Source: Lagopus muta | Taxonomy: Eukaryota > Chordata > Aves > Galliformes > Phasianidae | Direction of reading: 5' to 3' | Length of the DNA stretch: 64,000 nt | Assembly: GCF_023343835.1 (NCBI RefSeq) | Contig: NC_064443.1 | Span: 17,619,501-17,683,500 of the forward strand | In this document: one piece after another, positions 26,681 through 39,397 of the stretch | Layout of the letters: each line of letters starts with the position of its first letter | How positions within the stretch are numbered: the first letter of the stretch is position 1 | The notes under the pieces: generated by a model | Database searches by the model: none | What the model was told of the DNA's origin: nothing | The model's input: only the letters and a program-made list of their open reading frames with translations | Translations under genes and position numbers: made by a program

Positions 26681-27259
26681 CCCCTGGATGTGAGGTGCCC
26701 CGGATTGTGAACAAGTGAAATATAAACAAGAGCCATGAAAAGAATTAGGCATTCTTCCCCTTCTGATAGAGGAGTCTGTTTCTAGTTAAAAATAATATCA
26801 CAACAAAGATATTTTTTTCTACTTCATCTGGTAAAAACTGTATATAATAGAAAGTAGGAGTAACACTGCTTTCCTTTCTGAGTTCCATGTTGGAGGCATA
26901 CCATCTGAATACTCCTCCTGCTTCTATTACAGTTTATTTTGTTCATCATTTTTGGTGAAGCATGTGGGTTGAGACATTATGGCTTTTCAATAGCTCTCTA
27001 AATACATTTAGAATGCTTAATTGAAGTTCAACCTTTATTTTGTTCAATAAATGTATTCTTCATCTAACAGCTTCAAACAAGAAAGTAACTTTATGGAGGT
27101 TTTCCATTTTGCCAGCATTGTTTCTCTCTAAACACTGAGAAAAGGAAGCCTCTGAGTAAATGTTGTAACAGGGAATCAACAGAATAAAAAATAATTTTGA
27201 TTTTCTTTGCGCTGCAATTATATCCAGTACACTTGACAATGAAATAAACAAATAGTACA
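26681..27259. other. Unique non-coding DNA
   Basis: AT-rich sequence with no gene or repeat recognised. Confidence 0.5.
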
Positions 27260-27640
27260 AATGAAGCCATTAATTTCCTTCCTATCTACACAATTTTAAT
27301 TAGAATCATTTAATTAGTCTTGGCTACAATTTCTCAAGAATATTGCACGACTCACATTTAAGCTACTCTCCTGCAAGGAGATATATTTATCATTGTTTAT
27401 TAAGTACAACAAATAGCTACAACAGAACTAGGTAGCCCATGATAAATGCTGTTGTCAAAAATAATTCTTTATCACCAAATTTATTTGAAAGCAAAGTTCT
27501 CTGCAGGTTCATTAGTTATTAAGCTTCTGCTATTTTAATTGTTATAATAAATATAATGACATATTTAATATATTCACTAACTCTTTACGACATGTCATTT
27601 TTTTGTAGCTGGCGATAAATGTCTCTGAGCCCTCAAATAA
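27260..27640. promoter_or_regulatory. Candidate conserved non-coding element
   Basis: An AT-rich block dense in TTAATT, TAATTAG and ATTA words: GCCATTAATTTCC, TTTTAATTAGAATC and CATTTAATTAGTC near 27267-27320, and GTTATTAAGC with TTTTAATTG near 27515-27540. No repeat family or frame explains it. The call rests on motif density and sequence character only, so plain AT-rich DNA is the alternative. Confidence 0.25.
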
Positions 27641-27722
27641 TTTTCTGTGTTTCGTTTCTCAGAGTTTTTGGCCTGAAAAAAAACAATCCATTCAGAGCAT
27701 AAGTTGGAATTGCAAACAATTG

Positions 27723-28110
27723 GTCTGAAAGGGACTTTGGGTTCATCTTCAGAAGTCACTTAATTTATCCTCTCTTCTCCACCTTCATCATTGCTGATAG
27801 CTTCTGTTGTAGAATCAGTTCAAAGAGCTTCTTGATATGATGGTTTCAGAAGATCCATATGCTCCTCCCATGCTTAACCAACATTACACTGTGAAAAAAT
27901 TTCCTTCTCTCTTACCCAAACCTTCCTCTTTATAGTTTAAGCTAATTACTCCTTATGTTATTCCTGGTAGCCATGAGGAAGACATCAGTGCTTCCCCAGA
28001 TGCAACACCTGTTGTAGCATCTCCCTCTTTAGACTTTCCCAGCTTCGCAGACTGCTTTGTTCTTCTTCTCAAGCTAAGCTTTGACTCAGCTATGACTTCA
28101 CAGCTTCTTG
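27723..28110 (-). mobile_element. Old CR1 LINE fragment, minus strand
   Basis: Read on the plus strand, the reverse-complement CR1 landmarks appear in order: GAAAGGGACTTTGGGTTCAT, CACTGTGAAAAAATTTCC, TTACCCAAACCTTCCTC, a TTTAAGCTAATTACTCCTT segment matching the CAGTTTGAGGCCATTCCCTC region, CTGGTAGCCATGAGGAAGAC, CATCTCCC and TTCTTCTTCTCAAGCTAAGC. It is more diverged than the four plus-strand copies and has lost the terminal ATTCTATG repeats. The 62-codon frame at 27953-28141 lies inside and is not a gene. Confidence 0.7.
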
Positions 28111-29880
28111 CAAATGCAATACTTTCAAATGGAAAGATCATTAGGATAGGAGAGTCTTACCTTGGTAGAAATAACAAGCCATGAAATTATTCCAACATAC
28201 CTAACTAAACTATTGTCACAACCTGAGAAAATATCAAAGGAACCAATTTTTTTTTCTATTGCTGATTACTAGTAGAGCTGGCAAAACAGTCACAAAAGAT
28301 AATTTATCTGATGAAATCTTTTATTTCATTCTTTTCACAAACTGCCCCAAACCCTGACAGCTTCCTCAGCTATACTATCTACAGAGATTTTGTTTGTTAG
28401 TAATTCTTGGCTTCTAACTCACTTTCAAGAGCATCTCGTGAGTCTTCGTTATTTGCTCCTCAAACTGATTGATTGAGCACCCAGCTAAACAGAACCCCGA
28501 CCCTGCAGTTATGTTTACTGAGGATCTGTGCACCATTGTTTCCCACGCAGCTGCAGCCAAAGCTTGCTAATTTTTGAGTGAGAGAGCACCTGGTGGTCCC
28601 TGCTCTAAGAAAATTAGCAGATTGGTGGAAAAGAGAAAAATCTGAGAACCTACAGACAAAAAAATTCAGGTGGTAAGTAGCCTCCTTTTTTTTTTTTTTT
28701 TTCACTGAGGAGTCATCTACTAACTAATGAGGATGTTAAACAGCACTTACAAATACAAGCATCCCACATTTGGAGCCGTGTTGTCTTCCCCGCAGGTTGA
28801 CCTTCGTAGCTGGTTGAGGTTATCTTAGCGCAGCATTTATTTCTGATACAGCATATAATACTAGAGACATTCCAGCAGATTAGGAGAGTATTTATGTTGT
28901 GTCAGTGCCCCAGATATGCAGCCGGGACGACCTTGGTTCCTCTCAGTCTGTTAGTGTGACCTCAGTCCTGGGCAAAGCATGGTGTGAAAGCTGACAGAAG
29001 ATCCAAGTGATGAAGAATCAAAGACGGACGTACGGTTGTCATTCTACATGGTGATACAAAGCAGCTCATGTCAAACAAGGCTGATTTTTTTTTTTCTCTC
29101 ATAACATTACAAGCTTGGTTGCTGTGAAGCTCCCACACACTGACTTTTGCATAGTACTTGACTGAGTCCTGGGAATATTTTGATTAAAATTGAGAATTAT
29201 TCAATAGCAATAAAGCACAGGTTAAATCTATTAAAAATGGGCAAGCTAATGGATCTGAAGCATAGTCATCAGAGAGAAATCATAATTAAGTGCGATGCTG
29301 GTATTCGGCTGGTATCTGCTTACTGCTATTAATCATTTTCAGTAATGATTGGCTTATAAAAGTTTCAGATGACGTGAAGATTGATTTGAAGGTAAATAAT
29401 TACGAGACCAGGGAAATAAAAGAGAGTGTTCTGGATCCCCCACTAACCTTGCTCCTTCAAAACAAGAATACTTTAGTGTAGTTAGATTCATTATATGTTT
29501 ATAAATCAAGAATGAGACCATATATGCTAAAATTAAGCTGGTACTTTGGAAAAGATAGATATGCAGAAGATCTTGGTTTATAGCTCTTATTCGTACAACA
29601 AGTGCCTTTTACCCAACAAAGGCTGGAGAATTTTGCTGGTGCTACTCACATGAGTAAACACATACTTGAGTAAAAAGCCCGCAGCGTCTGCTTGAACTGC
29701 TTAAATGGAAAAAGCTTTTGTGGAGGACAGTGGCAATTTGACATGATTTATGAATGAAAGTGGACTTCAGAATCTGTTCTCTAAGTGAAAATACAAATAC
29801 CAGTTGTAGGATGCACAGGCTTCTTTTGCCCTTAGCTACTGTAGCATCAAATAAGTTCTGCTATATGTCTTGATTTACCA
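28111..29880. other. Unique non-coding DNA
   Basis: No gene is recognised. A 17-base T run is at 28686-28702. The stretch 28780-29040 has slightly more CpG than its surroundings but matches no family I can name. Confidence 0.5.
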
Positions 29881-29980
29881 GTAAAGTTAAGTGTCAGATT
29901 TTAGGCAAATAAAAATGATTAAAATATGACAGCTGGCAAATTATGCTAACACCTGGTAACAAATCATTCTTGACAGTTCA
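29881..29980. promoter_or_regulatory. Candidate enhancer-like motif cluster
   Basis: TGACAGCTGG (from 29927) combines a Meis/TALE-type TGACAG word with a CAGCTG E-box. It is followed by CACCTG (29950-29955) and another TGACAG (29971-29976) inside an AT-rich stretch. Such combinations are frequent in developmental enhancers. Evidence is motif appearance only. Confidence 0.22.
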
Positions 29981-31544
29981 ATAGTACACTTCTTAGTGCA
30001 CAGCTATTAATATTATAAACACTGAAGTGAAAAAATTGTGGTACTTGATAACATGCTCAGTTTATCTTAATGTTGAAAAATGTCATACTCTTATTCTTTA
30101 GGAATGAAGAAAATTGGAGAGAATAACTACAAACACACAAATACTTTTAAGTAACATTAATGTAGTAATTTAAAAACATTAGAACTGTAAATTGTACATG
30201 TAGGACTGCATTCTGCCCATTCCTTTTGAAGTTAATCCACTTACGTTCCCACCTATTGTGGAGATTTCAAACTTTGTAAATATTTAGGTGATATTTCATA
30301 GACATCTCATCAAACCTATCGAAATCTGTTATGAAGTCATGACATATTTTGAATATGAATGACCTCAAGCAACAGTAGCTTTTGATCACACACTTAATTT
30401 ATATCCCAAGAGAGCGTATGCAGATAGGCTCATAGTAATTAAATTATCATTTAATATACTAACACCCATCTTATTTAATTGATGTAGTAATATAATACTT
30501 TACTCCTGTTTAAATGTATCTTCAGAGGTCTCAGAACCATGGATTTCATATTTGCTAGGGTAATTTCTCACCAAGGGGACGGTGGCAGTGCAAAGCAATG
30601 GGCATGTGCCTACAGATATAGAAGCATCTGAGCACTGCTGCTGCACTCATCTCTTTCTTGTGCATTGTGCACCATGGTGGCCCAAAAGTCTGCTGGCATA
30701 GGTGGTGTGCTGGGCCAACTGGGGAACCTGCAGAGCAGTCTCTGATGGAGCACCAATTAGTGCTGAAAGCCCAGGTTGCATTGCAAGGAGATTCGTCCTC
30801 CAGCTAGCAAAGGACTAGGGAAAAGGAAGAGAAGAAAACCTACTTTCTAATCCTGTTACCCTTCTCTCTCACCTGTTTCCTGGGATCTTAAGCAGAACTT
30901 CAGCTGAGTGCAGAATTCAGCAGTCAACTCTATCCCAAATTTTATGAAGGGTAGTTGAGATGCTGTGCATGCATCTACCATTTCCCTTGAAATGGGAAGG
31001 AAATCTTCAGATGAATATTAAAATGTGAAAATATATGAGGTAGAATCACATAATGTCTCTGCATGATAGGGAAGGCTGATTAATATAACATTAAGCAATA
31101 TGCTTTCCAAGAGGTCAACAGACAGAAATTTCTGAATTTCGCAATTCAAATTCCTTTTATTTTCTATTCTAAATATTTTCTGTCCTGTCTTATTTTACCA
31201 TGTTGCAATGGAGTAATTATCTCTGTATTATATGTGTTACTGTGCACGGTTTGAGGAACTAAAAATAAACTGTGGCTTTACTTATACAGTTTTTGACTGA
31301 TACATTTTTTGACTTTGTCATAGATAATTTATGGAATAATTTTACACTTCTGCAACACCCAACTCACAATTCACATTCCAATATATGTGGTGTCATTTGC
31401 AATTTGCGATGGATTCTTAATGAAATTCTTTGGATCCTACCTTCTAAATGTTTCATTTTATGCTTGGCCAGAAGAGTGAAAGTGTGTTCATATACATTTA
31501 TACATTGTAAATGGAAATAAAGCTATGATCTGGCTCATCTTTCT

Positions 31545-31735
31545 AATCTATTTATCCTCCCAACTCCCCCAGTGCTACGAGGAATATGATCATCTGCATT
31601 ACATGGATAGAGAAGTAAGAAACAAGAAGCTAATCTGACTTGCTCAAGGTCACAAACTGAAGGTGTTGGAAGGAGGGAGCTGAATCCATACCTTACAGGT
31701 TTTAAACTTACACCACTGTGCTCCTTCCTTACTCG
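31545..31735 (+). mobile_element. MIR-type SINE remnant (CORE-SINE)
   Basis: This matches the MIR consensus in order: ATCCTCCCAACTCCCCCAG with GCTACGAGG (family ATCCTCACAACAACCCTATGAGG), GCATTACATGGATAGAGAAG (family CATTTTACAGATGAGGAAAC), GACTTGCTCAAGGTCACA (family ACTTGCCCAAGGTCACA), GGGAGCTGAATCCA (family GCCGGGATTCGAACCCA) and CTTACACCACTGTGCTCC (family CTTAACCACTATGCT). MIRs are tRNA-derived SINEs mobilised by L2 before the amniote radiation. Bird genomes keep few, so a readable copy is notable. Confidence 0.85.
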
Positions 31736-34311
31736 CTCATCTTCCCTCTCCCCGCAGTTTAAATCAACTCATTAACCCATTAAATAGGAAATAAATTAGT
31801 GCTGAAGTTTACTTAACTTCAGTATAACTTACCTGGAGAGCCTGTCTTGGGAGCAGTCACCAAGAAATACATTGAGATCAGAACAGATAATGGCTGAGCA
31901 CAGGCACTTGAAGATACTGCAGCCAAAACAGACACTGGGTTTTTCAGATAAAGAAAAAGAGGCATTTTAATTACTAGCAGATTATTCTACTATGTCAATG
32001 TTATGTCCCTTCCCGTTGGCTGCAGCCCAAGAAGGATGCTGATAAATTGGGATGGGATCAGATATGTACCACTGAATGATGAAAGGATCAGAAACGTGCC
32101 CTCAAGTGCAGAAACAGAGCTAATTGAGCTGTTGTTTTTTCTCAGCAAAGCAAAGATCAAGGGCTAAACTTAGAGTCTGCGAGCATCAATTTGGAGAGAG
32201 GGATTTCCAAGTAACAGATCGTCTATCTAGCCAATATGTAATAGGTAAAATAGATTGAAGTTCAAACTAAACATTTCAAGATTGCAACTAATCTTTACAG
32301 CCATTTTCCAAAGGTCTCTGGTTTGTTCTTCATTCTTAGAAACTGAGACATTTCAGGTTTCAGCGATACCTCAATAAACAAATCATTTTACATTTTAAAG
32401 GCCTTACTTTATTTTAAGGTGTATTGTGTGTAGAAGAAAACAAAGTAAGTTAAAAAAAAGCCAGCATATAAACATTATAAGTGCCAATTAGTGGACAGGA
32501 GTTCATTCCCTCTAGCTGCAAAGAAGTGTAATTTTGTAGATTTTCTTTTTACTCCACCACAGTGTGATGTAAAGCTCAATTAATACAAAAGCATATTTTA
32601 CAGTTCTCCCGCCATCTGCACAACAGCTGCCTGTCTTCCAGCAGGCTTCCAGCTTGGAGAGCTGCTCCCAGCATTTCCAGTGGGATGTTCAGGGCTTCCC
32701 AGGGCCAGGGAGCGCAGGGCTGCCCACCAGCACTGCAGCAAGCACTTCCATTTTCTCACCTTTCTCATGTATATCACAAAAACCCTTTTCTTCTTCCAGA
32801 GAATAGTTGTGTTTGAATGAGGCCATGCATCTTTCTGGGGTTTGGGTAATTTAGGTCCCTCGCTCATCACCGTGTAATGCGTTCCCAGCCGAGCAGAGCT
32901 GAGAAGCATGTTATTCAATAAAGAGGCTTTTACAATGAAATCTGTTTCCATGTTGGTCTGATTAAGCTTACATTTGTTGACCTTCATGTCTTGGTTCAAA
33001 GCTCAAACGGATTTTAGCTTTGAGTTAGAGAGTCCTTCATTGTAAAGAGCTGTTGAATTTACAAGAAGACTCCTCTGGGGGTTGATTTCTGTCAATTAGT
33101 TATCTGAAACATGATGATTTATGGATACCTGATATCGTGTTGCTGGATGGATATGTTTAGTAAATGGCATGTGAAAATACTGCAGCCTTCTTCAGATCAG
33201 AAAGATGGAGAAAATAATACTTCCCAATCTGTGCCTACGTATGGTGCAATGCACAGTCTGCTCCCAAACTAGGGAGAAGATTTAATGTGGATTTTTAATG
33301 GGTGCATACTTACAGTCAAAACCATTTCTCTATATATAATGCACAAATGTACAAACACAATACGGAGGAAGACTCAGAACTCCCTGCTTGACGAAAGATG
33401 CCTTCCATAATACTCTGTATGCCTAAACTGTAGGTTTTTTTACTGTAATTCATTTTCTCCCTTCTGTTCTGAACACTGCAAATGTTCTGGAGAGGTTTAG
33501 GTTTTTTTTTTTTAAATTTATGATGGCAACTTTCAGTAAATTCTCTGAAGAAGACCATAAAATTGGACCCCTTGGATCGCTGTGTGAATGGATCAATGTT
33601 CTATTTTCCAGTGTTATGATAATGAGTTCATTTTAAAGATGTATTGAGAGATTTGGCATTAATTCTGGCATTAAAATTTACCTCATGCCTGGACAACATG
33701 GCAGTTTGCTACAGTGCTTAAAATAAAAAGTGCAGAATTGTAGATAGTGTTTCTTTGAGTGGAATTTAGCTCACCTACTTATGCTTAGAAATTAAAAAAC
33801 TTGAGCTGGTCGTCTCAGCTCTAATCGGCTGAAAGCAATCAGAGCTTGCAGGGCTACCAACCTTGAGATGGGATTCAGCAGTGGGGAGGGAGTGCTGTGT
33901 GCCTGGGGCTGGTGGGAAGCACCACTACAACCTGCTCTGCTCCTTCTCCATGTCCACCAGCAGCTCCTCTGCTCGCTACTCCTTGAGATCAGCAAAAGAA
34001 AATAAAAGCTACCTCTGGATGGATTTCTGTAATAAAACTATAAGGAAATGCTCGGCAAGTGCTGCTGGAGACTTGCAAGGAACAGGGAAGGAGCTGGGGG
34101 ACACACAAGGACAGACCTTGGTAGGGCTGCTGGTGCCACGTCTGCTGCTTCTCACATCTCTAATCCCAAACCACAGAGCGTTTCCTCTAAAGAGCAGCGA
34201 GTTAAAGTGGGTAATTCACTTCAGAAAGCTTTTCCTCCGCATCTAAACAGCAGGGAAGAAATCCATGTCTCCTCTCTACCCAGGAGCAGACCAAGGAAGA
34301 TTAAAAACAAT
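31736..34311. other. Unique non-coding DNA
   Basis: No gene is recognised. A 133-codon minus frame (32598-32999) and a 127-codon plus frame (33863-34246) have no known domains. They overlap frames on the other strand or in other phases. Confidence 0.5.
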
Positions 34312-34557
34312 TGCAGAAATACAGAACATAAAAGCATTTCCTTTTATGTTCTGTATATGCAGTGTAGTATTTATGATCATTTTTTCCCTGAGGCAGTTTG
34401 GAACAGAAATTCAGCGTTAGGTACAGCAGTTTTCAGTGGTGAATGGAGAGTGAGCTCGGACTGCTGGCATTCCTGTCCATACCCACACAGTGCCATGAAA
34501 CCAGGGGAGCAGTTTGTCATGAGCTTCCACACCCAGGCTCTTACTAATTCGTCTTGA
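34048..34557 (+). other. Unassigned 169-codon open frame, probably not a gene
   Basis: This is the longest non-repetitive frame in the window. The translation opens MLGKCCWRLARNREG and has no signal peptide, membrane segment or domain that I recognise. It contains the perfect hairpin at 34312-34361, and other frames overlap it in both orientations. No promoter or splice context is evident. A chance frame in a GC-richer patch is the likeliest explanation. Confidence 0.12.
34312..34361. other. Perfect 16 bp inverted repeat (hairpin)
   Basis: Arm 1 ATACAGAACATAAAAG (34319-34334), a 6-base loop CATTTC (34335-34340) and arm 2 CTTTTATGTTCTGTAT (34341-34356) pair without a mismatch. Beyond a small asymmetric internal loop (GAA opposite A) the outer TGCA words (34312-34315, 34358-34361) pair too, giving a 20 bp stem. 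It could be a short RNA hairpin if transcribed, a small miniature-transposon relic, or a palindrome arising by slippage. The stem is rather short for a typical animal pre-miRNA. Confidence 0.75.
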
Positions 34558-34745
34558 TCAATGTTTAGGTCCTTAAATTGTCTCTTTTCACAACATTTCA
34601 AGGTGCCTTTTCATTCTCCTTTTTTTAGCAAGAACAGCCTGCAACAGACCTCCCTACACACTCGCTGAAGACAATCACCCATGGAAATAGAGTGCGTTAT
34701 GTAGTCAGGAGCAACGCATGAGAACATAGTGTGTCTTATCACCTC

Positions 34746-35024
34746 TAGTGACAGGAAGGGGGGTAACATTATTAAACTAAAAGGGGAAGATCTAGGTTAG
34801 ATATGAGGAGGAAATTCTTTACAGTGAGGCCCTGCTACTGCTGCCCAGGGAAGCACTGGTGCCCCATCCCTGGAGGTGCCCAAGGCCATGGATGGGGCCC
34901 TGGGCAGCGTGGGCTGTGGGAGGTGTCCAGCCCACCACAGGGGTTGGAACTGAATGGACTTTAAGGTCCCTTCCAACCCAACCATGCTGTGGTTCCATGA
35001 TTCTATGATTCTATGATTCCGTGA
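34746..35024 (+). mobile_element. CR1 LINE, 5'-truncated 3' end
   Basis: The landmarks are AAACTAAAAGGGGAAGATCT, GTTAGATATGAGGAGGAAAT, TCTTTACAGTGAGGCCCTG, TGCCCCATCCCTGGAGGTGC, GGGGCCCTGGGCAGCGTGGG, CAGGGGTTGGAACTGAATGG and TTTAAGGTCCCTTCCAACCC. It ends with three copies of the octamer-type tail (ATGATTCT ATGATTCT ATGATTCC). It is well preserved compared with the copy at 27.7 kb, so relatively young. A 62-codon minus frame inside it is not a gene. Confidence 0.95.
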
Positions 35025-38000
35025 ATGTATTTACTAGTCCTTTGCCCAAGGCCTGGAACCTCAGTGACTTTGACTTCTGCAGGTTTTCCTTTTACCATCC
35101 GATGCACATCTTTGTGATTATTTAAGTACACACAGAGTGGTTTTGTTCACAGATTTAGTTTTGCAACTGACCTCCAATATTAATTGTGAAATGCATTTAT
35201 TATTAACTAGGCATGAATTTTAAATAACTCAATATTCAACACCCCAATGTATAAAACCTGGATTTCTTTTCATTTCTGAAGCCAGGCTTGGCTGTTCATA
35301 TTCATTTATTTAGCATTTTTGGATGTTTCTCACCCACAAGAGAAGAAGATATGATCGTCTCTCACTTGGCATATTTATATGTACATGGATGGATAATTAA
35401 AAAGAAAAAAACTAGTCAGTATATATTACTTATTGCATTATTTACTACGATTATCATGATTACATTTTACTGTAACCATTAAATGCCAAAATATTTTCTT
35501 TAACTATAGAGTCTGGATTAGCACTGTTAAATCTGCTCTTGCCTTTGCAGGAGTACTTTCAACCCCACATATAATGCAGGCTTATCTCTGCCTTCCCTAG
35601 CAGCTCAGCCTTACAGAACATGGGAATGCTGTGCCAGTTCTGGGGGCAGCTGCCAGACCCACAGGGACCTGTGAGACCAAAGGTGCATCCCAATGGCAAT
35701 GGGTAGGAAGATGCCAGCTTGTCATACCCACCTCCAGAGCCAGCCCAACCCAGACACATGGCTGTGGATTCACTCTGCTACAGCCAGATATAAATATGGC
35801 CATATGGCTCCTGGGCAGCACGGAGTGCAGTCAGCCAACAGCCCCTTGGAGAGAGGCCACAGCTGGGCTCTGCAAACCCCTTCCAGGGAGCAGAGCAAAC
35901 TCTTGCATGGGCTACAGGCACAGAAAGGTCCCTGCTCAACCAGGTGACAAGGTGCCAGCAGGCAACTGCAAAGCCATGCTCCAAGCAGGGATGAGTGGTG
36001 CAGAATTGCCAGCTCTGAAAGCCTTGCTATTTTGAGGTGCTGCTTCCAACAGTGGTTTAGCCTACAAAATCCGGGGGCTAAGCAAAGTGCTGTCTGAAAT
36101 TGCTACAGCAGTAGGAATGCTTCCAGATTGGAAGTCTGACACTGCATCAAGAGCTTTTTTTTCTTCACAAAGTAGGCAAGAGACATTTAAATAAATCTTA
36201 ATGGCTTGTGCAGAAAAGCTGTTTGTGAAAGGTCACTGCAGAAAGTCCTTACTCATGTGGGCAGGCTGATGGATCGAGTTTTCTGAGCTCAAACAGCAGC
36301 GTACCAAAACAGCCACAGGTGGAGCACAGAAGTCTGAGAATTGTTTTGACAAGTGAGATTATATAAAAGATCAACATAATTGTCAAAGGAGCAACAGTGG
36401 AGGAGTGATGGCAGAGCAGCAGCTCTGTCCCTTTTTACTCCCATGGAGCAGCCCAATGAAGAGCAGGTATCTTCAGTGTGAGATGGCCGACACATTCAGC
36501 TCTGATAATGTTAGAGTGAAAATAGGTGATTATTACTGATATTTCCTCTAATTAACAGTGGATCCACACTATTGGGTCTCAAAGTGAATCACAGAAGAGT
36601 CAGGGCAGCCTCAACTACAACTCAGTATATTTATTTACTAGCCAGATTTATTAGCAAATCTGTGCAAATGATGACTAACATCCTTCAAAGCGCTGAATTA
36701 TTTTTATGACATTTTCTGGCAGAACTTGAAGTAATTAATAATGGTTAAAGCCCACAGCCCACCTCACTCCCCCGTAGGCAGCAGATGAAAGCATAAGCTA
36801 TAAGCTCATTAAGCAAACAACAGTAAAAAATGAAACTTCAACAATAACCCAACAGTTCTTAATACATAGCTTCAAGTCAAATAGTTATCTCTGGATTGAC
36901 TGAGAACTATAGACCATTATGGAGAATTCACATTACTCATCTTTGATTTGCAGGTTCTAAAACACTGCTTGTGGATGATAGCTGCTATGTAGAAAATCTG
37001 TGTATATTCTGTATATTGTGTGCGCAGGTCACAGCCATTCTGCTCTCTCAAACCTTTCACAAAGGTTTTACAAAGGCTTTCACAAAGGCAGCCCATTCAG
37101 CCTGTCTCAAGGTTACCAAGATGAACAGATTTTTCAATCGTGGTTTTTGAGGCTGTTCATTATATGTTGAAGCCCTACTATATGTGATAGCAGAAGTGCC
37201 ACTGCACGTGGGTAGCCTAACATTTCCAGACACTAAGTTATTTGCCTTTTTGCAATTTGAGTTGTTCCAATGAGTTTGGACTAGTTAGGTGAGGCTGCAA
37301 CTAAATCGATACGACCCAGTCATCTTTTACTATTTTCCTTTTAAGGGATGGATCAAAAGACAGTGGATAGACTTTCATTTATTTAAGAGGATCAAGCATT
37401 TAAGCTCTGTTGTGCGCAGACAGATGACTGGGGCTGTAATAAAAAGAACATTTTACAGAAAGCAAAACATGACTACAGAAGAAAAAAAAAGTCAAAAAAT
37501 AATGGAATTGAAAGATTGCAGCCACCTGGCCAAGAATACAGAAATAGCTCATTCTGAGGTTTTCAGATTTACTGAACTCCAATAATTGAAGACAAGTCTG
37601 CTGTATCTTAGATATTAATCTTGCAATAAAGTCATTTTAAATGTAGCTTTACAAAAGGTTTGGAGTGCAGTTTAATTCCGAATTGACATTTACTAAGTGT
37701 TTTTTATCAGCAAAATAGCATTGTGCTTCTGTGAGCTCAGGGCACACGTGAGTTCAAGTCCTCCCTGCAGAACCCAGCAGGGAGAGCAGGGCTGCAGCCC
37801 AGGCACAGGAACCCAGAAATCCTGAATGCAGGTAATTTCAAACACGTTTGCATATGAAATGATTCTGTTTGGTTTTGCTCTATAGAAAGTTGAAAAGGTT
37901 TACAGATACATCCAGGTGGTACGAGAGATTAGAAATTATCTGTTACAGAGCTGCCCTCATTTACTTCTGCCCTTCATTTACTTTTACAGGAAGAAAGATG

Positions 38001-39276
38001 GGGTTATAGACACGGATAATTTCCTCTCTTCAGCTGATGTGGGAGCAGGGCTGGAATTGGCCACTGGGAGATGTGGGAGATTGGTGGTGCCACCGTGTTA
38101 GCAAGACCCTCGGTGCACACATTTTGTCCCAGGAAATCAATACCGCTAACATAGGCTGTAATTAAACGGGCTACAATCAAATTAATTTAAAAGTCAAGCC
38201 CGGACGACTGCTTTGTAGCTGCTAAGAAGCTCAGCTTGCTGTCAGGACACATGGCTGCAGAGGGCTCCAAGCATTCCCAGCCTTCAGCAGCGGTGAAGCT
38301 TCCTTCCTCCGCTCACCACCTCACTCCCGCGCTGGTGCCCAGCACACAACGCATCTGGCCAACACAGAAGGTTGGAGGAACACCAAGGTTGGATTCACAG
38401 CTTGTGGGAGCACCCGCAATCAAAGTCTTCGTGGAAAACAACATTTTGTTTCTAGGTTTTGATCACTCTGCCTCACTCACTGTTAGCATTTACTGCAGAC
38501 CCTTCTTACATATGTAGCTACCTAGCTGGTACACATAAATACCTGAAACTGCTACCCAATTTTCAGGATCTTTTTGTTTGATCTTTAATGTTGTATTTCT
38601 TTTCTCCTTGCATACACCCTGACAAGTTTTTCTAGTTAACCCAGGAGAGTTTTTTCATGGCACACTCATTCTTTTTACTCTTTCATCTTTTCCTTTAAAC
38701 CGGTCCATCTATATTCCTCTTACATTAGCCTCCTTATTTATGTCTCACAAGCTGAGTATTTACTTCAGAGATAACTCATCCATGTTGTTTTTTTTTTCTA
38801 TGAAACATACTTCTTCTCTTTTAATAAAAAAATCCTGTCAAAGGTTGCAATACCATAAGTCAGAGAAAGCAAATTCTTTCTATTTCATATAAAGCCTACA
38901 TTTTAATTAGATGATGCTTTCTTTTTCTTTGTATACTGCCAGAGAATAAAGTTTAAAACAATATTCTTCAATACTTTATGTTCTCCATAAATAATTTATA
39001 CTGAGGTATATCCTAAGCTATGCTGGCTGCTTATTTCACAAGGGCAAGGACTCAGTTGAAGGAGAACAGTACCCATAAATATTCTAAAATGATACAGTTA
39101 AAGGAAATAAACACAAAGGAATCCATTACAAGTAGAACTTTGGAAATCAGATTACAAAAGCTATACGATAATTTTGATCACTACCACATTCAAAGTAGAT
39201 ATCTGGGTCATGTTTACAAAAGCATTTTCTCTCTGCAGACTCAGAAGTTTTAGGAAATATGGATGGGCTTTTCTGT
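35025..39276. other. Unique non-coding DNA
   Basis: No gene is recognised. A GC-richer patch at 35.6-36.0 kb yields chance frames of up to 134 codons on both strands. AT-rich TAAT-bearing sequence at 36600-36900 resembles conserved non-coding DNA, without firm support. Confidence 0.5.
38131..38240. promoter_or_regulatory. Candidate conserved non-coding element
   Basis: The segment holds TGTAATTAAACGGG, ACAATCAAATTAATTT and a CpG-bearing CCCGGACGAC word in a short stretch. The retained CpGs next to TAAT cores stand out from the CpG-poor background. The call rests on motif appearance only. Confidence 0.22.
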
Positions 39277-39321
39277 GAAAAAAAAGAGAAGAAAGAAAGA
39301 ACGGCAGGAAGGTAGGAAGGC

Positions 39322-39330
39322 AGGAAGAAG

Positions 39331-39397
<67 letters not shown>

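Noticed and set aside
31585..31613. Exon-like segment with a good polypyrimidine acceptor, open 42-base body and GTAAGA donor
   Set aside because: The whole stretch aligns to the MIR SINE consensus, so the splice-like signals come from the repeat. Exonisation would need transcript evidence.
37750..37780. GAGTTCAAGTCC resembling a tRNA B box
   Set aside because: No matching A box or cloverleaf arms are visible at the expected distance.
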